Assembly: GCA_937885175.1 (NCBI GenBank)
Contig: CAKZZO010000132.1
Span: 1 to 27,110 of the forward strand
From: an uncultured Treponema sp.
GTDB lineage: Bacteria > Spirochaetota > Spirochaetia > Treponematales > Treponemataceae
Length of the DNA: 27,110 bases
Reading direction: 5' to 3'
Program-made: the position numbers and the translations under genes
Notes under the pieces: generated by a model
Database searches by the model: none
Told to the model about the DNA's origin: nothing
What the model saw: the letters and a program-made list of their open reading frames with translations, nothing else
Shown here: piece after piece, positions 25,856 through 27,110 of the stretch
Position numbering within the stretch: position 1 is the stretch's first letter
How the letters are laid out: each line of letters opens with the position of its first letter

Positions 25856-25882
25856 GGAAAAAAAAGACTTGCTTTTTTTTCC
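25856..25882 (-). promoter_or_regulatory. A/T-rich hairpin in the leader of the RND operon
   Basis: A perfect 11-bp inverted repeat (GGAAAAAAAAG / CTTTTTTTTCC) encloses a 5-nt loop. It lies between the predicted transcription start and the Shine-Dalgarno of the first transporter gene. It is not followed by a T-run in the transcript, so it is not a normal terminator; it might affect mRNA stability or ribosome access. Confidence 0.5.
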
Positions 25883-25887
25883 GAAAT

Positions 25888-25924
25888 GGTTTAATATCGG
25901 TTCAAGTAATTAAACCGATAAACC
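25888..25924. promoter_or_regulatory. Palindromic operator, likely target of the ArsR-type repressor
   Basis: TATCGGTT (25895-25902) and AACCGATA (25913-25920) form a perfect 8-bp inverted repeat with a 10-nt AT-rich spacer. This is flanked by an outer pair GGTTTA (25888-25893) and AAACC (25920-25924). A further GGTTTAA half-site occurs at 25943-25949, inside the promoter region. The element covers the predicted +1 region of the minus-strand operon, a classic repression position, and lies 100 nt from the arsR-like gene. Confidence 0.65.
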
Positions 25925-25925
25925 T

Positions 25926-25954
25926 AATATACCGTGAGTTTTGGTTTAAGTCAA
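25926..25954 (-). promoter_or_regulatory. Sigma-70 promoter of the RND export operon
   Basis: On the minus strand TTGACT (25949-25954) is followed after exactly 17 nt by TATATT (25926-25931). The predicted start is near 25919, within the palindromic operator. The spacer contains a TAAACC half-site, the complement of the GGTTTA at 25943. Confidence 0.7.
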
Positions 25955-25969
25955 TAGATTTTTAAGAAA

Positions 25970-25975
25970 TATAAT
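25970..25975 (+). promoter_or_regulatory. -10 box for the arsR-like gene
   Basis: A perfect TATAAT on the plus strand, about 50 nt before the arsR-like ATG. The matching -35 position (25947-25952, TAAGTC) is weak and overlaps both the -35 of the divergent RND promoter and the GGTTTAA half-site, so both promoters could be controlled by the same bound protein. Confidence 0.45.
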
Positions 25976-26024
25976 GCAGTATTCCTTGCAGGCAGGACAA
26001 GTTTTCTGCTGACAGAGGTTGGAT

Positions 26025-26360
26025 ATGATTGATAGGGAAAAAATAGAAATTGCCCGGGCTCAGTTCAAGGAGTGTTCCTCGGTTTTTATTGCCCTGGGGG
26101 ATCCCATGCGGCAGAACATCTGTCTTGACCTTGCGGCTTCGGGAACGGAAGGAATTAATGTTGCCCAGTTAACGGGAAAGTCCATTCTCTCGCGTCCAGC
26201 TATCTCTCATCACCTTAAAGTGCTCAAGGATTGTGGCGTGGTGGAGCCGATAAAAAAAGGTACGCAGATTTTCTACCGCCTGCACTTAAAGGAAAATACC
26301 GCCCGTATTCGCCAGTTGATAGACACGATAGATAAAATTATAATAGAAGAAAATGAATAA
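26025..26360 (+). CDS. ArsR-family winged-helix transcriptional repressor
   Basis: The 111-aa protein is almost entirely one HTH_5/ArsR domain. FIALGDPMRQNICLDL is the opening helix, SRPAISHHLKVLKDCGVVEPIKKG is the recognition helix and start of the wing (written without the first residues of the helix-turn-helix), and TQIFYRLH closes the wing. The classic metal site ELCxCDL is absent from the recognition region. The scattered Cys residues do not form a recognisable metal motif, so the ligand may be something other than a metal, perhaps a lipid or hydrophobic compound handled by the exporter. AGAGG 6 nt upstream supports ATG 26025 over the TTG at 26019. It is divergent from the RND operon with the operator between them. 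A HAD gene follows 15 nt downstream. Confidence 0.9.
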   Translation: MIDREKIEIARAQFKECSSVFIALGDPMRQNICLDLAASGTEGINVAQLTGKSILSRPAISHHLKVLKDCGVVEPIKKGTQIFYRLHLKENTARIRQLIDTIDKIIIEENE

Positions 26361-26375
26361 AATGCGGGTTTGCGT

Positions 26376-27017
26376 ATGATAAAGGCAGTGATTTTTGATA
26401 TGGACGGCGTTTTGCTGGATACCGAAAGCCTGTGCTTTGAGTGCTGGAGGCGGGCGGGTAATGAACGCGGTCTAGATGATGCCGATGAAGCCTATCGCCT
26501 CTGCATCGGGTCAAATACAAATGATACTATGGATATTCTCCACAAGCGTTACGGCTCTGCTTTTGATGCATGGGGTTTTTATGCCCGCACGGGAGAACTT
26601 TTTCATATAGTTGAAGCGGAGCAGGGGCTGGCTCTCATGCCTTATGTGACAGAATGTCTTACCGCCCTAAAAGAAGCAGGTTACCGTCTGGCGGTAGCAT
26701 CTTCAACCCGCAGCGAGGCTGTTCACCGTCAGCTATCTGCGGCTGGAATCATCGGTTATTTTGAGACGATTACCTGCGGCGACACCGTGAAACATTCTAA
26801 GCCTGCACCGGACATCTATCTCAAAGCCTGTGAGTCTCTCCATCTTGCTCCAGAGGACTGTCTTGCCGTGGAGGATAGTCCCAATGGCGTGCGGTCGGCT
26901 TCTGTGGCGGGGCTTCGCTGCGTCATGGTGCCCGACCAGATTCAGCCCTCGGAGGAAATCCGCGCCCTTGCCTGGAAGGTTGTTGAGGACGTAAGGGGCG
27001 TTGCGGGGCTTCTCTAG
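26376..27017 (+). CDS. HAD-superfamily phosphatase (beta-phosphoglucomutase-like)
   Basis: The 213-aa cytoplasmic hydrolase has all HAD motifs: D8 and D10 in VIFDMDGVLLD (nucleophile and acid/base), the motif II Ser in VASSTRS, the Lys in KHSKPAPDIY, and the acidic VEDSPNGV. A helical cap lies between motifs I and II (residues about 15-80), as in the beta-phosphoglucomutase/phosphoglycolate-phosphatase group. The substrate is likely a small phosphorylated metabolite; none can be assigned. ATG 26376 has only a weak GCGGG upstream; TTG 26370 is an alternative. It is probably cotranscribed with the arsR-like gene. The stop lies in a CTAG shared with an opposing reading frame. Confidence 0.9.
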   Translation: MIKAVIFDMDGVLLDTESLCFECWRRAGNERGLDDADEAYRLCIGSNTNDTMDILHKRYGSAFDAWGFYARTGELFHIVEAEQGLALMPYVTECLTALKEAGYRLAVASSTRSEAVHRQLSAAGIIGYFETITCGDTVKHSKPAPDIYLKACESLHLAPEDCLAVEDSPNGVRSASVAGLRCVMVPDQIQPSEEIRALAWKVVEDVRGVAGLL

Positions 27018-27110
27018 GGCAAAGGCATTATAATGCGTTTGCCATGAGACTTTTTCAGGGCCTCCGCATTATACATATCGTACTTGAACATCGGCTGGAC
27101 AAATGAAAAG
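27014..27110 (-). CDS. C-terminal end of a gene cut by the window edge (unknown product)
   Basis: On the minus strand one frame is open from the window edge to a TAG at 27014-27016, ending with residues such as FKYDMYNAEALKKSHGKR and IIMPLP. Codon choice looks like that of the neighbours. The stop sits in the same CTAG as the stop of the HAD gene, exactly the arrangement seen for the giant gene and dinB at 5134-5137. About 31 residues are visible, too few to name a family. Confidence 0.45.
   Translation of the reverse strand, partial: FSFVQPMFKYDMYNAEALKKSHGKRIIMPLP

Noticed and set aside
27044..27106. A short plus-strand frame starting MRLFQGLRIIHIVLEHRLDK that faintly recalls the N-terminus of UbiB-type proteins
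   Set aside because: It stops at TGA after 20 residues and has no Shine-Dalgarno, and the opposite strand holds a more convincing frame with a stop in the shared CTAG.

Overview
The window (27,110 bp) most resembles a chromosomal segment of a spirochaete, probably Treponema-like. This is inferred from gene content: lipoproteins with relaxed lipoboxes (FFSC, VVSC), outer-membrane barrel proteins, and RND/MMPL exporters paired with a LolA-like protein. No single sequence proves the taxon. There is no transposase, integrase, CRISPR array or rRNA. Almost every base is coding, and the longest gene-free stretch is about 190 bp.

Left part (1-8297). Two tRNA genes on the minus strand (Arg-UCG, cut by the window edge, and His-GUG) share a good promoter. 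A 1615-aa exported, beta-rich protein on the plus strand looks like a giant outer-membrane barrel with SprA-like features. It ends head-on against dinB (DNA polymerase IV) in a shared CTAG. dinB is translationally coupled to an upstream 664-aa membrane protein with what appears to be a degenerate M28-peptidase-like domain followed by about eight membrane helices.

Middle part (8308-17768). A textbook sigma-70 promoter (TTTACA-17-TATAAT) precedes eight tightly packed plus-strand genes that end at a GC-rich terminator hairpin. In order they are: an unknown protein with a possible GHKL-ATPase-like C-terminus, a small lipoprotein, trmB, an S41-peptidase-like lipoprotein, a VanX-type D-Ala-D-Ala dipeptidase, a PAP2 phosphatase, ligA and avtA. 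It appears to be one operon mixing tRNA modification, DNA ligation, amino-acid metabolism and envelope functions.

Right part (17775-26360). A four-gene minus-strand operon encodes two tandem paralogous RND/MMPL transporters, a LolA-like periplasmic protein and an outer-membrane barrel protein. A divergent ArsR-type repressor gene faces it, with a palindromic operator at the operon's predicted transcription start. Together these look like a complete inner-membrane to periplasm to outer-membrane lipid or lipophile export route under dedicated control. The most striking observation of the window is here: an unusual acidic Phe-Gly motif (DFDFG / GFDFGDSG) recurs in the second periplasmic domain of both transporters and at the mature N-terminus of the barrel protein. 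All of these sites are predicted to face the periplasm, so it may be a shared docking element.

Right edge. arsR is followed by a HAD-family phosphatase. This meets a minus-strand coding region, cut by the window edge, again through a shared CTAG.
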